A stretch of 64,000 nt of DNA. Source: Marinomonas rhizomae (lineage in GTDB: Bacteria > Pseudomonadota > Gammaproteobacteria > Pseudomonadales > Marinomonadaceae). Under the pieces are notes generated by a model. The model worked only from the letters and a program-made list of their open reading frames with translations, had not been told where the DNA came from and did not search any database. Of the stretch, positions 47,329 to 55,968 are shown piece after piece. Each line of letters begins with the position of its first letter. Within the stretch, counting starts at the first letter, position 1. The position numbers were made by a program, and so were the translations under genes. The DNA lies in the NCBI RefSeq assembly GCF_024397855.1, contig NZ_CP073343.1, forward strand, positions 2,542,001-2,606,000, in the 5' to 3' direction.

Positions 47329-48820
47329 GAGTGCTGCCCTCCGAACCGGTCGATAAAATGGAATCGCTGACAGCGTGACCAGAGAAAGTCACCACCTCGG
47401 TGCCGTTTAGTTCCAGCCATGCTTTACGAATCAGGTTACAGGCCATATCCAAACGGTATTTCGCGCTGGCACGCATGTCGCTCATGGGTGTTAACTCGCT
47501 GCGTAATGCGTCGATGGCTTGGTTTAAGGCTTGTTCGTCGTTAATGGCTTTGCCAGTCAGCGCTGCTTCTGCTTTTAAACCACGAATCGGTGTGGCCGCC
47601 ATGCCACCAAATGCAAAGCGTACATCGCTTAACTTGCCGTTATCGACTTCAACGCGAACCGCTAACATGACGCTGGAAATATCGTCTTCCATGCGTTTCG
47701 AGACTTTATAGAAACGATGAAATTGCGACAGTTTATCAAGCGGTACATCAAAAGACGCGATCATCTCATCCTTCGCTAATTGGGTTTGTTTGTAGCCTTG
47801 GTAAAAGTCATTGATGTTAACCGTTCTGGTACTGCCATCTGTTTTCAGCAATTGAATATCAGTATCAAACGCCAATAACAAAGGGGGTAAATCGGCAATT
47901 GGGGATGCGTTCGCTACATTGCCGCCGATCGTGCCGCGATTACGAATTTGTCGAGAAGCAATTCGGCTCAGCAAGCCATGGATCTGCGGATAGAGCAACT
48001 TACTGAAATCTTCCAACTCACTGTAAGTCACCGATGCGCCAATGGTTAGAGTGATGGCACCAATGTCCAGCGCTTTAAGTTCAACCACGCTAGATACGTC
48101 AATTAAGGTATCAAAATCACGATAGCGCTGAGTATTTTCTAGCATCAAATCCGTACCACCAGCGATCAAGGTGGCGCCTGGATTCGAGGTTAATGCCTGA
48201 GCAAGTTGCTCTAAATTGATTGGTTGCAGATAATTGCTTTTGGCACTCGTCTCGGCTTGTAGGTTTTCAAGCAGACCTTTAATGCCTTCGTTTTTACTCA
48301 TCAGCTCAATAAAAGGTGTCTCTTTTGCTTCTTGCACCTTAATCATAGATAAACCAGCTTCGATGATTGGACGATAGCCAGTGCAACGACACAAATTACC
48401 AGAGATGGCATCGCAAACCGCTTCACGATCAATGGTCTGATCAGCGTTCTGTTTGTTTTCGTATAACCCTGCCAAAGACAACACAAAACCTGGTGTACAA
48501 AAACCACACTGAGAACCATGAGATTCCACCATGGCTTGTTGAGCTGGATGCAATTCATTAACTTTAGACAAATACTCAACCGAGACAACATGCTTGCCCG
48601 ACAAGGATTGTACTGGCGTAATACATGAATTGAGCGTTGAATAGGTCAATTCGCCGTTCTCTAACGCACCAACAAGAAGCGTGCATGCACCACAATCTCC
48701 CGATGCACATCCCTCCTTCGTTCCGGTTAATCCACGCTTTTCTCTTAGGTAACGCAAAGCCGTAAAGTCGCTAGGGAGCGTGTTATCGTCGATGAGCTCA
48801 TCGTTTAGTATAAATTGCAA
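47321..48820 (-). CDS. xdhA: Xanthine dehydrogenase small subunit XdhA (FeS/FAD)
   Basis: A 499-residue subunit. The plant-type [2Fe-2S] site is GCASGDCGACTLL (about 38-50). The second cluster is SQCGFCTPGFVLS ... NLCRCTGYRPI. The FAD domain follows with TLIAGGTDLML and GGNVANASPIADLPP. It passes electrons from XdhB to NAD+. It is the first gene of the xdhABC operon. The 245-base gap upstream holds no other gene I can see. Confidence 0.96.
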   Translation of the reverse strand: MQFILNDELIDDNTLPSDFTALRYLREKRGLTGTKEGCASGDCGACTLLVGALENGELTYSTLNSCITPVQSLSGKHVVSVEYLSKVNELHPAQQAMVESHGSQCGFCTPGFVLSLAGLYENKQNADQTIDREAVCDAISGNLCRCTGYRPIIEAGLSMIKVQEAKETPFIELMSKNEGIKGLLENLQAETSAKSNYLQPINLEQLAQALTSNPGATLIAGGTDLMLENTQRYRDFDTLIDVSSVVELKALDIGAITLTIGASVTYSELEDFSKLLYPQIHGLLSRIASRQIRNRGTIGGNVANASPIADLPPLLLAFDTDIQLLKTDGSTRTVNINDFYQGYKQTQLAKDEMIASFDVPLDKLSQFHRFYKVSKRMEDDISSVMLAVRVEVDNGKLSDVRFAFGGMAATPIRGLKAEAALTGKAINDEQALNQAIDALRSELTPMSDMRASAKYRLDMACNLIRKAWLELNGTEVVTFSGHAVSDSILSTGSEGSTHA

Positions 48821-49065
48821 AGCGCTCTCCTTATTTAAAATGATGTAAGCAATGATAGCTTAAATGCAAAAATCTGACCAATCGTACAAACTTTTAGTTT
48901 AAAACGAATTTTTCCACTTGAACAATTAATTTTGTAATCAAAAATATCCACCATCCCACTCAAAAATAAATTGAATATGTAAAGAGCACGGTTTTCTCTA
49001 GCCACAAAGACAAATGAGTTTTATTATCATTAATGCAGTTTGATAAAGGACATAAGGTTACCAAT

Positions 49066-49368
49066 ATGGACAAGATTAACATTAATGAAGAATTTGTATC
49101 TCTAAACGAAGAATGGGCACCAAAAATCATTGCCGAGTCCAATGGGCAATCGGTACGAATCCTAAAAGGGACAGGAGAGTTAGGCTGGCACAAACATGAA
49201 GACGAAGAGAAAATAATCATGGTATTCAAAGGCCAACTGACCTTAAAGCTCAAATCATCTAGTGACATAGTCCTTGATGCAGGCGATATGTATGTCATGC
49301 CAAAAGGGGTTGATCACTGCCCTGTCGCGCAAGCTGACACGCACTTCATGATGATAGAGCCATCTTAG
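49066..49368 (+). CDS. Small cupin-domain protein
   Basis: 100 residues with one cupin barrel: LGWHKHEDEEKIIMVFKGQLTLKL (motif 1 with metal-binding His and Glu) and GDMYVMPKGVDHCPVAQ (motif 2 His). The ATG at 49066 follows AAGG; an upstream ATG at 49033 lacks a ribosome site. The substrate is unknown. A single gene, divergent from xdhA. Confidence 0.85.
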   Translation: MDKININEEFVSLNEEWAPKIIAESNGQSVRILKGTGELGWHKHEDEEKIIMVFKGQLTLKLKSSSDIVLDAGDMYVMPKGVDHCPVAQADTHFMMIEPS

Positions 49369-49434
49369 TCTGCTCTCCAAGGTGAGCATCAAATATAAAA
49401 CCAGAGCGATAAAGATATAGCACTGTTAAAAATT

Positions 49435-49456
49435 TAGGTCTAAAATAAGACTTAAA
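49435..49456 (+). promoter_or_regulatory. Candidate autoregulatory operator of the TA pair
   Basis: An inverted repeat GTCT-AAAATA-AGAC (49438-49451), extended by TA on both sides, lies 29 bases before the antitoxin ATG. Antitoxins of this family repress their own promoter at such sites. Confidence 0.45.
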
Positions 49457-49479
49457 TTTAGTACTTAATTGAGGTTCCT

Positions 49480-49731
49480 ATGAGACAAGTCTTAGCCAAT
49501 TACACAGCCAGTATTTCTGAATTAAAGAAAAACCCAACGGCTTTACTTAACGAATCTGGTGGCTCTGCTATCGCCATTTTAAACCACAATAAGCCAGCGG
49601 CTTACCTCGTCCCTGCTGAGTCCTATGAGCTTTTAATGGAGATGGCCGATGATATTGAACTAGCAAAATTGGTTGAGGCTCGCCGTACTGATTTATCCAA
49701 AGCAATCGAAGTGAGTTTAGGTGACTTATAA
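49480..49731 (+). CDS. StbD/Phd-YefM-type antitoxin
   Basis: An 83-residue antitoxin: N-terminal DNA-binding strand-helix region (VLANYTASISELKKNPTALLNESG, in parts), the HNKPAAYLVPAESYELLMEM core of the Phd/YefM fold, and a charged C-terminal tail that would bind the toxin. Its last 11 bases overlap the toxin frame, the usual antitoxin-first TA layout. Confidence 0.9.
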   Translation: MRQVLANYTASISELKKNPTALLNESGGSAIAILNHNKPAAYLVPAESYELLMEMADDIELAKLVEARRTDLSKAIEVSLGDL

Positions 49732-50008
49732 ATTAAAATTTCTTCCTGCTGCTCTAAAAGAATGGCGCAAATTAGCACCACAAATTCAAACACAATTTAA
49801 AAAAAAGCTAGCGGAGCGACTAGAAAACCCACATGTCCCTGCCTCAAAGCTGCGCGGCTATGATTCTGTCTATAAAATAAAACTAAGAACCTCAGGCTAC
49901 CGCCTAGCTTATGAAGTCATTGATGATGAAATCGTCATCTATATACTGGCAATTGGCAAACGAGACAAAGACGCGGTGTATAAGAAACTCGCTTCTCGGG
50001 CTGGTTGA
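49721..50008 (+). CDS. RelE/StbE-type toxin
   Basis: A 95-residue RelE/ParE-superfamily toxin: YKLKFLPAALKEWRKLAPQIQTQFKKKL, the RLENPHVPASKLRGY segment, YKIKLRTSGYRLAYEV and a final VIYILAIGKRDKDAVYKK with the conserved basic C-terminus. It probably cleaves mRNA at the ribosome. Whether active cannot be judged from sequence, but no residue loss is evident. Confidence 0.9.
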   Translation: MTYKLKFLPAALKEWRKLAPQIQTQFKKKLAERLENPHVPASKLRGYDSVYKIKLRTSGYRLAYEVIDDEIVIYILAIGKRDKDAVYKKLASRAG

Positions 50009-50213
50009 TATCGCACCATTATGTTTCATTTTCTCTTTTCGAATCCTTTCCTGTCTTATCACCAAAAGTCTTCCACTTTACTTTTTAATATTAAATTCAA
50101 TCACTTAAAAAATTAAATACGCCCTCTCCACAAACATGGAACAAATGTTGCTATCCATAATCAATATGAAACAAGCGGGTCTTTAACCCCTATTAATTGT
50201 ATGGAGTATGCTT

Positions 50214-51209
50214 ATGAAAGCGGCAAAGAAAACAGCAATCCGATTAACACTTTTAGCCAGTCTCATCTCAACCACCTCTGCCATGGCGGCAGATCAGGTG
50301 ACGTTTCAATTAGATTGGCTACCAGGCGGTGATAAAGCGCCCGTTTATGTGGGTATTCAACAAGGTTTTTTTGCTGATGAAGACTTGGAAATCAAGATCG
50401 CCAGCGGTCGCGGCTCTACCGATGCGTTGACTAAAATGGCAACAGGCCAATCTGATATTGGTAGTTCTGATATTGGTGCATTGATGGCAGCAAAAGCACA
50501 AGCAGATGTACCTGTAGTCGCTGTCTTCCCATACTTCACCCAAGCTCCTCATGCGTTCTTTGTGCTGAAAAGCAGCGGCATTAAGTCCATTAAAGATTTG
50601 AAAGGTAAAAAAGTCGCGACTTCGCCTTTCACTTCATCAAATGCTTTCTTGCCTTTGGTATTGAAGCAAAACGGTTTGAGCGAAAGCGATATTAAATTAG
50701 TGAAATCTGATCCGGGTGCATTAGCACCAATGATGATTACTGGTAGTACCGACGCCATTATTGCTTGGGTTACCAACACAGCGCTTTATGAAGCACAAGC
50801 AAAAGGCGCAGGCAAAGAACTGATCGAAATGCCTTGGTCAAACTCTGGCTTGTCACTTTATAGTTCCTCTGTTTTAGCCTCTGAACGCTTTTTAGAAGAA
50901 CGCCCAGATGTGGCGAAACGCTTCATAAAAGCCTTTGCGAAGTCTATTGAATTTACTTATGCCAACCCAGACCAAGCCGGTGCAGACCTACACAAAATGG
51001 TGCCAGAAGTAGACGCCAACATTGTCTCCGCACAAATAAAGAGCATTTATAACTTGGTGTACAACGATGTCACCACAAAAGATGGCTTCGGTAATTTCAC
51101 CGACGAACGTATTCAAAAAACCTGGGAATACGTAGCCGAAGCCAACGGTCTAACAGCGGACGCTATTGATCCAAAAACTGCCGTGAACAATAGCTTTAAA
51201 CCGGAGTAG
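50214..51209 (+). CDS. ABC transporter periplasmic binding protein, NMT1/SsuA type
   Basis: A 331-residue binding protein. The signal peptide is about 1-25 (cleavage after AMA-ADQVT). The NMT1/THI5-like domain opens FQLDWLPGGDKAPVYVGIQQGFFADEDLEI, seen as two halves. The ATG at 50214 has GGAG seven bases before it. The family binds thiamine precursors, sulfonates, purines and pyrimidine-like compounds. The neighbours (xdh, guanine-deaminase-like) suggest a purine ligand; this is inference. Confidence 0.88.
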   Translation: MKAAKKTAIRLTLLASLISTTSAMAADQVTFQLDWLPGGDKAPVYVGIQQGFFADEDLEIKIASGRGSTDALTKMATGQSDIGSSDIGALMAAKAQADVPVVAVFPYFTQAPHAFFVLKSSGIKSIKDLKGKKVATSPFTSSNAFLPLVLKQNGLSESDIKLVKSDPGALAPMMITGSTDAIIAWVTNTALYEAQAKGAGKELIEMPWSNSGLSLYSSSVLASERFLEERPDVAKRFIKAFAKSIEFTYANPDQAGADLHKMVPEVDANIVSAQIKSIYNLVYNDVTTKDGFGNFTDERIQKTWEYVAEANGLTADAIDPKTAVNNSFKPE

Positions 51210-51213
51210 CCAA

Positions 51214-52020
51214 ATGGAAGACAAAAACACGACAGATGACAATGCTAAAGCGGCCTACGTTAGCATGAAAAGCGTGGGTCATAAATACGATCCACGTCCA
51301 GAAACACCAATGGTAGTGCAAGGTATTGATCTCGACATCCACCGTCACGAGTTCGTGGCGGTAGTAGGACCTTCTGGGTGTGGTAAATCCACCCTGTTAC
51401 GCATGGTGGCAGGGCTACTGATTCCTTCTCATGGTGAAGTATCGGTATTCAATCTGCCCGTAACAGAACCTCGTGATGATGTGGGCATAGTGTTTCAAAA
51501 GGCCAATTTATTACCTTGGTTAACCGTGCGTAAAAATGTGTTGTTTCCACTCAAACACAAATACGGCAGCTATTCCGCCAGCGATGAAAAGCGCGCAAAC
51601 GAGCTATTAGAAATGGCGGGGCTAACCCAGTTTGCTGACAAGATGCCAGACGAGCTGTCAGGCGGTATGCAACAACGTGTGGGTATTATTCGCGCACTGT
51701 TGCTTAACCCAGACATTCTTTTGATGGATGAACCTTTCTCGGCTTTGGATGCGTTAACTCGTGAGCAAATCGGTTTTGATCTACTGGATATTTGGAAGAA
51801 GAATCCAAAAACCGTGTTGTTTATCACCCACTCCATTAGTGAAGCCGTGCTGTTATCTGATCGCATTTTGGTAATGAGCAAGCGCCCCGGCACGGTTCTG
51901 GATTTGATTGAGGTGGATTTACCTCGCCCGCGCTCGTCGAAAACCATCAACTCCCCTCGTTTTGCTGAGCTAACCGATTTAATTAGAGGCTATATCTATG
52001 AACCCAACGTACCAGCCTAA
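51214..52020 (+). CDS. ABC transporter ATP-binding protein (nitrate/taurine type)
   Basis: A 268-residue ATPase. Walker A is GPSGCGKSTLLRM, the Q-loop GIVFQKANLLPWLTV, the signature LSGGMQQRVGI, Walker B ILLMDEPFSALD and the H-loop LFITHS. The stop overlaps the permease start by 23 bases, so the three ABC genes form a single operon. It powers uptake through the adjoining permease. Confidence 0.94.
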   Translation: MEDKNTTDDNAKAAYVSMKSVGHKYDPRPETPMVVQGIDLDIHRHEFVAVVGPSGCGKSTLLRMVAGLLIPSHGEVSVFNLPVTEPRDDVGIVFQKANLLPWLTVRKNVLFPLKHKYGSYSASDEKRANELLEMAGLTQFADKMPDELSGGMQQRVGIIRALLLNPDILLMDEPFSALDALTREQIGFDLLDIWKKNPKTVLFITHSISEAVLLSDRILVMSKRPGTVLDLIEVDLPRPRSSKTINSPRFAELTDLIRGYIYEPNVPA

Positions 52021-52792
52021 ATCCTGGCTCGGCCAGCAGGCAAATCGCTTCGCGCCTGGCTTGTTCTTTATCGGCCTTGTGCTGTTATGGGAATTAATCT
52101 GTCGTTTTGGCAATGTGCCAAACTACATTCTGCCGTCGCCATCAGCGATTTTTACCGCCTTTTTTGATGTGGAATTTTCTCGCTGGTTAACCCACCTTTG
52201 GGCGACACTACGTGTGGCTTTAATGGGTTTTGCCTTGTCTATCGTTATTGCGATTCCCTTGTCGATTAGCATGATGCGTTCTGAACTGATGAACCGCGTG
52301 TTGTATCCAGCTTTGATCGTGATTCAGTCTACACCTGTGGTTGCGGTTGCGCCTTTGATCATTGTCTTGCTTGGCACAGACGATCCCTCTCGCGTGCTGA
52401 TTACTTGTTTAATCACCTTCTTCCCTCTTGTGGTATCAACCACGACGGGCATGTTGGAAACACCGCCTGAAATGATCGAACTCAGCCAATCTTTGCGTGC
52501 TCCGCGTTATCGTGAAACTTGGCAGATCCGAATTCCTTATGCGATTCCACACATTTTCAGTGGCCTTCGTGTCTCTATCACCTTGGCGATTATCGGCGCT
52601 GTAGTAGCGGAGTTCGTCGCGGCAGAAGAAGGCTTGGGCTATTTCATTCAGTTCTCCACCTCGTTCTTTAAAATTCCACAAGCGTTTGCTGGGCTGATCT
52701 TCTTATCGGTTATCAGTTTGTTGCTGTTTAAATCGATCCAGTGGATTCAGGCTTGGCTTTTTCCGTGGAGCCTTCCTAAGAAGAAATCTTAA
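51998..52792 (+). CDS. ABC transporter permease (SsuC/TauC type)
   Basis: A 264-residue inner-membrane permease with six helices. The binding-protein-dependent EAA-like loop lies around LSQSLRAPRYRETWQIRIPYAIPHIFSGLRV, seen as QSLRAPRYRETWQIRIPYA. It forms the channel for the preceding binding protein and ATPase. Confidence 0.93.
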   Translation: MNPTYQPKSWLGQQANRFAPGLFFIGLVLLWELICRFGNVPNYILPSPSAIFTAFFDVEFSRWLTHLWATLRVALMGFALSIVIAIPLSISMMRSELMNRVLYPALIVIQSTPVVAVAPLIIVLLGTDDPSRVLITCLITFFPLVVSTTTGMLETPPEMIELSQSLRAPRYRETWQIRIPYAIPHIFSGLRVSITLAIIGAVVAEFVAAEEGLGYFIQFSTSFFKIPQAFAGLIFLSVISLLLFKSIQWIQAWLFPWSLPKKKS

Positions 52793-52806
52793 TAATAGAG
52801 ACAGAT

Positions 52807-53283
52807 ATGACATTAAACACTAAAGACACAGACTTTTTACGCCAAAGCTTTGCCCTAGCGGATGAAGCCAAACAACAAGGCATCCACCCGTTTGCGGCGA
52901 TATTGGTCGACGATGAAGACAATGTGCTAATGAGCCAAGTAAATGGCTACTTGCCTGATTTCGATATGACGGGACACGCCGAACGCAAATTAATGACGCG
53001 CGCAAGCAAAGCCTATCGCCCTGACTTTCTGGCGAAATGCACCATGTACGTTTCCGCCGAGCCTTGCGCCATGTGTGCAGGCTCTGCCTATTGGGCAGGA
53101 TTAGGACGCCTTGTGTATGGATTAAGCGAAGACAGCTTGAAACAGATCACCGGCAATCACCCAGAAAACCCAACTTTGGCTTTGCCTTGTCGCATCGTAT
53201 TTGAATCGGGGCAACGAAAAGTAGAAGTAATTGGACCTTGCCTTGAAAAAGAGGCAGCAAAATTGCATGAGGGTGTTTGGTAA
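52807..53283 (+). CDS. Guanine deaminase-like nucleobase deaminase
   Basis: A 158-residue zinc-dependent cytidine-deaminase-fold enzyme. The catalytic HAE is in TGHAERKL and PCxxC in SAEPCAMCAGSAYW. GuaD-type enzymes turn guanine into xanthine, which would feed the XDH encoded nearby. The C-terminal part (LALPCRIVFESGQRKVEVIGPCL) is unlike tRNA deaminase TadA. Guanine specificity is inferred from context. It lies 14 bases downstream of the ABC permease. Confidence 0.8.
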   Translation: MTLNTKDTDFLRQSFALADEAKQQGIHPFAAILVDDEDNVLMSQVNGYLPDFDMTGHAERKLMTRASKAYRPDFLAKCTMYVSAEPCAMCAGSAYWAGLGRLVYGLSEDSLKQITGNHPENPTLALPCRIVFESGQRKVEVIGPCLEKEAAKLHEGVW

Positions 53284-53312
53284 CACTAAATCATCGGAGT
53301 AGAAGCAGTCAG

Positions 53313-53381
53313 ATGTATTTCATAGGAAATACATTCGGTCATTGCTCCATTTTCCACTAGGCAAAAAGTGCCTAGTTATTT
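53313..53381 (+). promoter_or_regulatory. Tandem hairpins between the deaminase and dioxygenase genes
   Basis: Hairpin 1 has a 9-bp stem ATGTATTTC / GAAATACAT with a 4-base loop (53313-53334). Hairpin 2 has an 8-bp stem ACTAGGCA / TGCCTAGT with a 5-base loop (53356-53376), then TATTTTT. Hairpin 2 looks like a weak terminator or attenuator. Confidence 0.55.
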
Positions 53382-53407
53382 TTAACTTAGGAGAATGGGA
53401 GAAAACC

Positions 53408-54394
53408 ATGACTAATTCATATTCACTGGAAGAACTGCAACGCGAAACCACCTTTGGCGGAGCTGGTGAAGACACCAATGACCGAGAAATTCGCATCATC
53501 GACATGAGCGATTTTGAAAATCGCCGAGAAGAAATCACCGAGCAACTTTGGCTCGCGGCCACCGAGATTGGCTTTTTCCAATTAAGTAACCACGGTATCG
53601 ATCCTGAAGAAATAAAAGCGGCCTTCAAAGAGTCCGAGCGCTTTTTTAACCTTCCTGAAAGTATTAAAAGCAAATACCCTCGACCAAAAAGCGTCAATGC
53701 AGGCTGGGAAAGTCGCAGCCAAATTCGCCCTTCCACCGGCACCAAAGACCAAAAAGAATCCTATCAAATCACTCAATATCACATGGATAATTTGTGGCCG
53801 ACTGAAGAAGAATTGCCAAACTTTCAGGCCAATACGCTGCGTTTTGAAAAACAGTGCTGGGAAGTGGGTATGAAGGTATTGTCTTGCTTTGCCGACAAGC
53901 TAGGCTTTGATCGAGACTTCTTTAGCAAAGCCCACGACCCACACCAGCCAGATTACCAAAGCACCTTACGTTTGTTGCACTACTACGCAACGGAAGGTGT
54001 CACCGAGCAGGGTAATATGTGGCGTGCGGGCGCCCATACGGATTTTGATTGTTTGACTTTGTTGTTCCAACACGAAGGCCACGGCGGCTTACAAGTTTGC
54101 CCCGGTGCAGAAGCAGACACACAACGCTGGACCAGCATTCCGCCTCTTGGCGGCGTGATCACCTGCAACATCGGCGATATGCTCATGCGCTGGAGCGACG
54201 ATCAGTTGAAATCCAACTTGCACCGTGTTCGTCAACCACGAATCGATGAATACTGCGGCAGTCGCCATTCCATCGCTTTCTTCTGCCAAGCCAACAAAAC
54301 CCAGATCATCCAAGGCCCAGCAAAACGCTACCAACCCATCAGCGCTGCAGACTTTTTGACACAACGTATTCAAGCTAACTTTGTAGATAAATAA
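53408..54394 (+). CDS. Isopenicillin N synthase-family 2-oxoglutarate/Fe(II) oxygenase
   Basis: A 328-residue non-haem iron oxygenase. The N-terminal DIOX_N domain has IRIIDMSDF and EIGFFQLSNHGID. The catalytic part has the iron ligands HTD (in GAHTDFDCLTLLFQ) and the distal His (SNLHRVRQP), and the 2-oxoglutarate-binding RHS (GSRHSIAFF). The ATG at 53408 follows GGGAG. The substrate is unknown; its position at the end of a purine uptake/deamination operon suggests a purine or derivative. Confidence 0.88.
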   Translation: MTNSYSLEELQRETTFGGAGEDTNDREIRIIDMSDFENRREEITEQLWLAATEIGFFQLSNHGIDPEEIKAAFKESERFFNLPESIKSKYPRPKSVNAGWESRSQIRPSTGTKDQKESYQITQYHMDNLWPTEEELPNFQANTLRFEKQCWEVGMKVLSCFADKLGFDRDFFSKAHDPHQPDYQSTLRLLHYYATEGVTEQGNMWRAGAHTDFDCLTLLFQHEGHGGLQVCPGAEADTQRWTSIPPLGGVITCNIGDMLMRWSDDQLKSNLHRVRQPRIDEYCGSRHSIAFFCQANKTQIIQGPAKRYQPISAADFLTQRIQANFVDK

Positions 54395-54400
54395 GTAGAA

Positions 54401-54434
54401 AAAAGACCATCATAGGCTGCTATGATGGTCTTTT
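54401..54434 (+). terminator. Terminator after the dioxygenase gene
   Basis: A 15-bp perfect stem (AAAAGACCATCATAG / CTATGATGGTCTTTT) with a 4-base loop lies between convergent genes. Confidence 0.92.
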
Positions 54435-54455
54435 AGTATGACTTTATTCAAAATA

Positions 54456-55856
54456 TCAAATAACAATATCTTCTTGGCTGTTAAATTGAGTTAAGGCATT
54501 TTCGAATATAGAAAGGCCTTGCTGAAAATCCACTCTTGAGTTGAATCCACCTAAAGATACTCTGAAGCAATTTACCGAAGGTAAAGACGCAGTAGGACAA
54601 CGGAATAGATCGGCCGTTCTAACTTTAATATTTTTTGATGCAAAAAAATGATTCAGTTGATTCACATTAATATGGCTTGGCAATTCCAACCACGCATTTA
54701 AACCACCACTTCGAGAACGAAAACTATATTTCTCCGCGAGAGCTTGAAAAGCGCCTTGTCTATAACGCATTTCTTCAGCTAAAAGAGACTGATTATGCGT
54801 AAAGTTTTCACTTCTCAGAAAGCGTGCTGCCAATTCAAAGTTCAGCGTCGAAACCATCCAGCATTGGCTATGGATACTTAAATTAAAGGCTTGCTGCCAA
54901 GTCTCAGGCACCAGACAATAGGCAACTCTTAAACCACCTGCTACATATTTTGACAAACTAGAAAGATAAAATATTCGATCTTTTGCTTGCTGCTGCAAAG
55001 GTATATTCCAGCTTTCTGGCAAACAGTAATTCACATCATCTTCAATGATATAAAAATGATATTTTTCACTTAATTCTAGGATGGCCTTTAGCTGATTTTT
55101 TGAATACTGAATATTGGTCGGATTTTGAATATTGGGTGTTATATACAAAACCTTAGGACTGTATTTTTCACAGTATTCTTCTAATACAACTAAATCTAAA
55201 CCTTCCGCTGATAATGGCACACTTAATGGTTTTACTCGACTCGCTTCGGCGGCACGAAATAACCCCGGATACGCTAACTCTTCATGAAGAATATAATCAT
55301 TTTCTTTGGTAAGAATTTGCAAGCATGTATAAATACCCTGCTGGGCACCTTGCGTAAAAATAATATCTTTCGCTTCAATATAGATTTTTTTAGATGCCAG
55401 CCAATCGGTAAAAATTTGTTTGTGCTTTTGTATGCCTTGAGGCGAATAAGTCATCACCTGCTCGATCGAAACAAGATCTTGAGAAAATTCGCTTAAGGCA
55501 TGTTTGAGCAGCATCTGTTGCCCCAGCATAGGCTGCATACTGGATGCAAAGTCGTATTCTTTGATAACAGAATCATTAGTAGTAACGAAGGAGCTTGGAA
55601 GGTTCACATAGGTACCAGCACCCAGTTTAGCATTCACTAGACCTTTCTTTTCAAGCAAGTCGTACGCCCTTGTTACCGTGCCATGAGTAATCTCTAGCCT
55701 ATCCGCCAAAAGCCTTTGTGCTGGTAACTTTTGTCGATCCAGTAACTCGCCAGACTGAATCGCCTGCTCAATAAGCAAAGCCAATGCTTTGTACTTTGGA
55801 TGTGCCAAACAAGCTTGATCGAATGTGTCTTTACTCATTTCTATAATTGTATTCAT
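54456..55856 (-). CDS. MocR-family (GntR-HTH plus aminotransferase) regulator
   Basis: About 466 residues. An N-terminal GntR winged HTH (LPAQRLLADRLEITHGTVTRAYDLLEKKGLV, seen in parts) is followed by a type-I aminotransferase domain (about 130-460) with the PLP-lysine in YLSSLSKYVAGGLRVAY. MocR proteins use PLP as a sensing cofactor. The start is uncertain: ATGs at 55856 and 55838 both lack a good ribosome site, and the frame is open to 55910. It is divergent from a LysE exporter, its likely target. Confidence 0.88.
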   Translation of the reverse strand: MNTIIEMSKDTFDQACLAHPKYKALALLIEQAIQSGELLDRQKLPAQRLLADRLEITHGTVTRAYDLLEKKGLVNAKLGAGTYVNLPSSFVTTNDSVIKEYDFASSMQPMLGQQMLLKHALSEFSQDLVSIEQVMTYSPQGIQKHKQIFTDWLASKKIYIEAKDIIFTQGAQQGIYTCLQILTKENDYILHEELAYPGLFRAAEASRVKPLSVPLSAEGLDLVVLEEYCEKYSPKVLYITPNIQNPTNIQYSKNQLKAILELSEKYHFYIIEDDVNYCLPESWNIPLQQQAKDRIFYLSSLSKYVAGGLRVAYCLVPETWQQAFNLSIHSQCWMVSTLNFELAARFLRSENFTHNQSLLAEEMRYRQGAFQALAEKYSFRSRSGGLNAWLELPSHINVNQLNHFFASKNIKVRTADLFRCPTASLPSVNCFRVSLGGFNSRVDFQQGLSIFENALTQFNSQEDIVI

Positions 55857-55940
55857 AACAATAAATAAATTGCCCACAATTGTATTGTATGTAAATCTAT
55901 TTAGGTACATTACACTAATAATTGTATCGATACAATTATT
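55846..55940. promoter_or_regulatory. ATTGTAT operator array with 24-bp perfect palindrome
   Basis: ATTGTAT occurs at 55846, 55879, 55884 and 55921, and inverted (ATACAAT) at 55930. The last two form a perfect 24-bp palindrome, 55917-55940, with half-site AATAATTGTATC. The palindrome is 28 bases before the LysE ATG and 60 or more before the regulator start, as expected of a shared operator. Confidence 0.65.
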
Positions 55941-55968
55941 GGATTAATTTTTCTAAAAAGGAAAGGAA

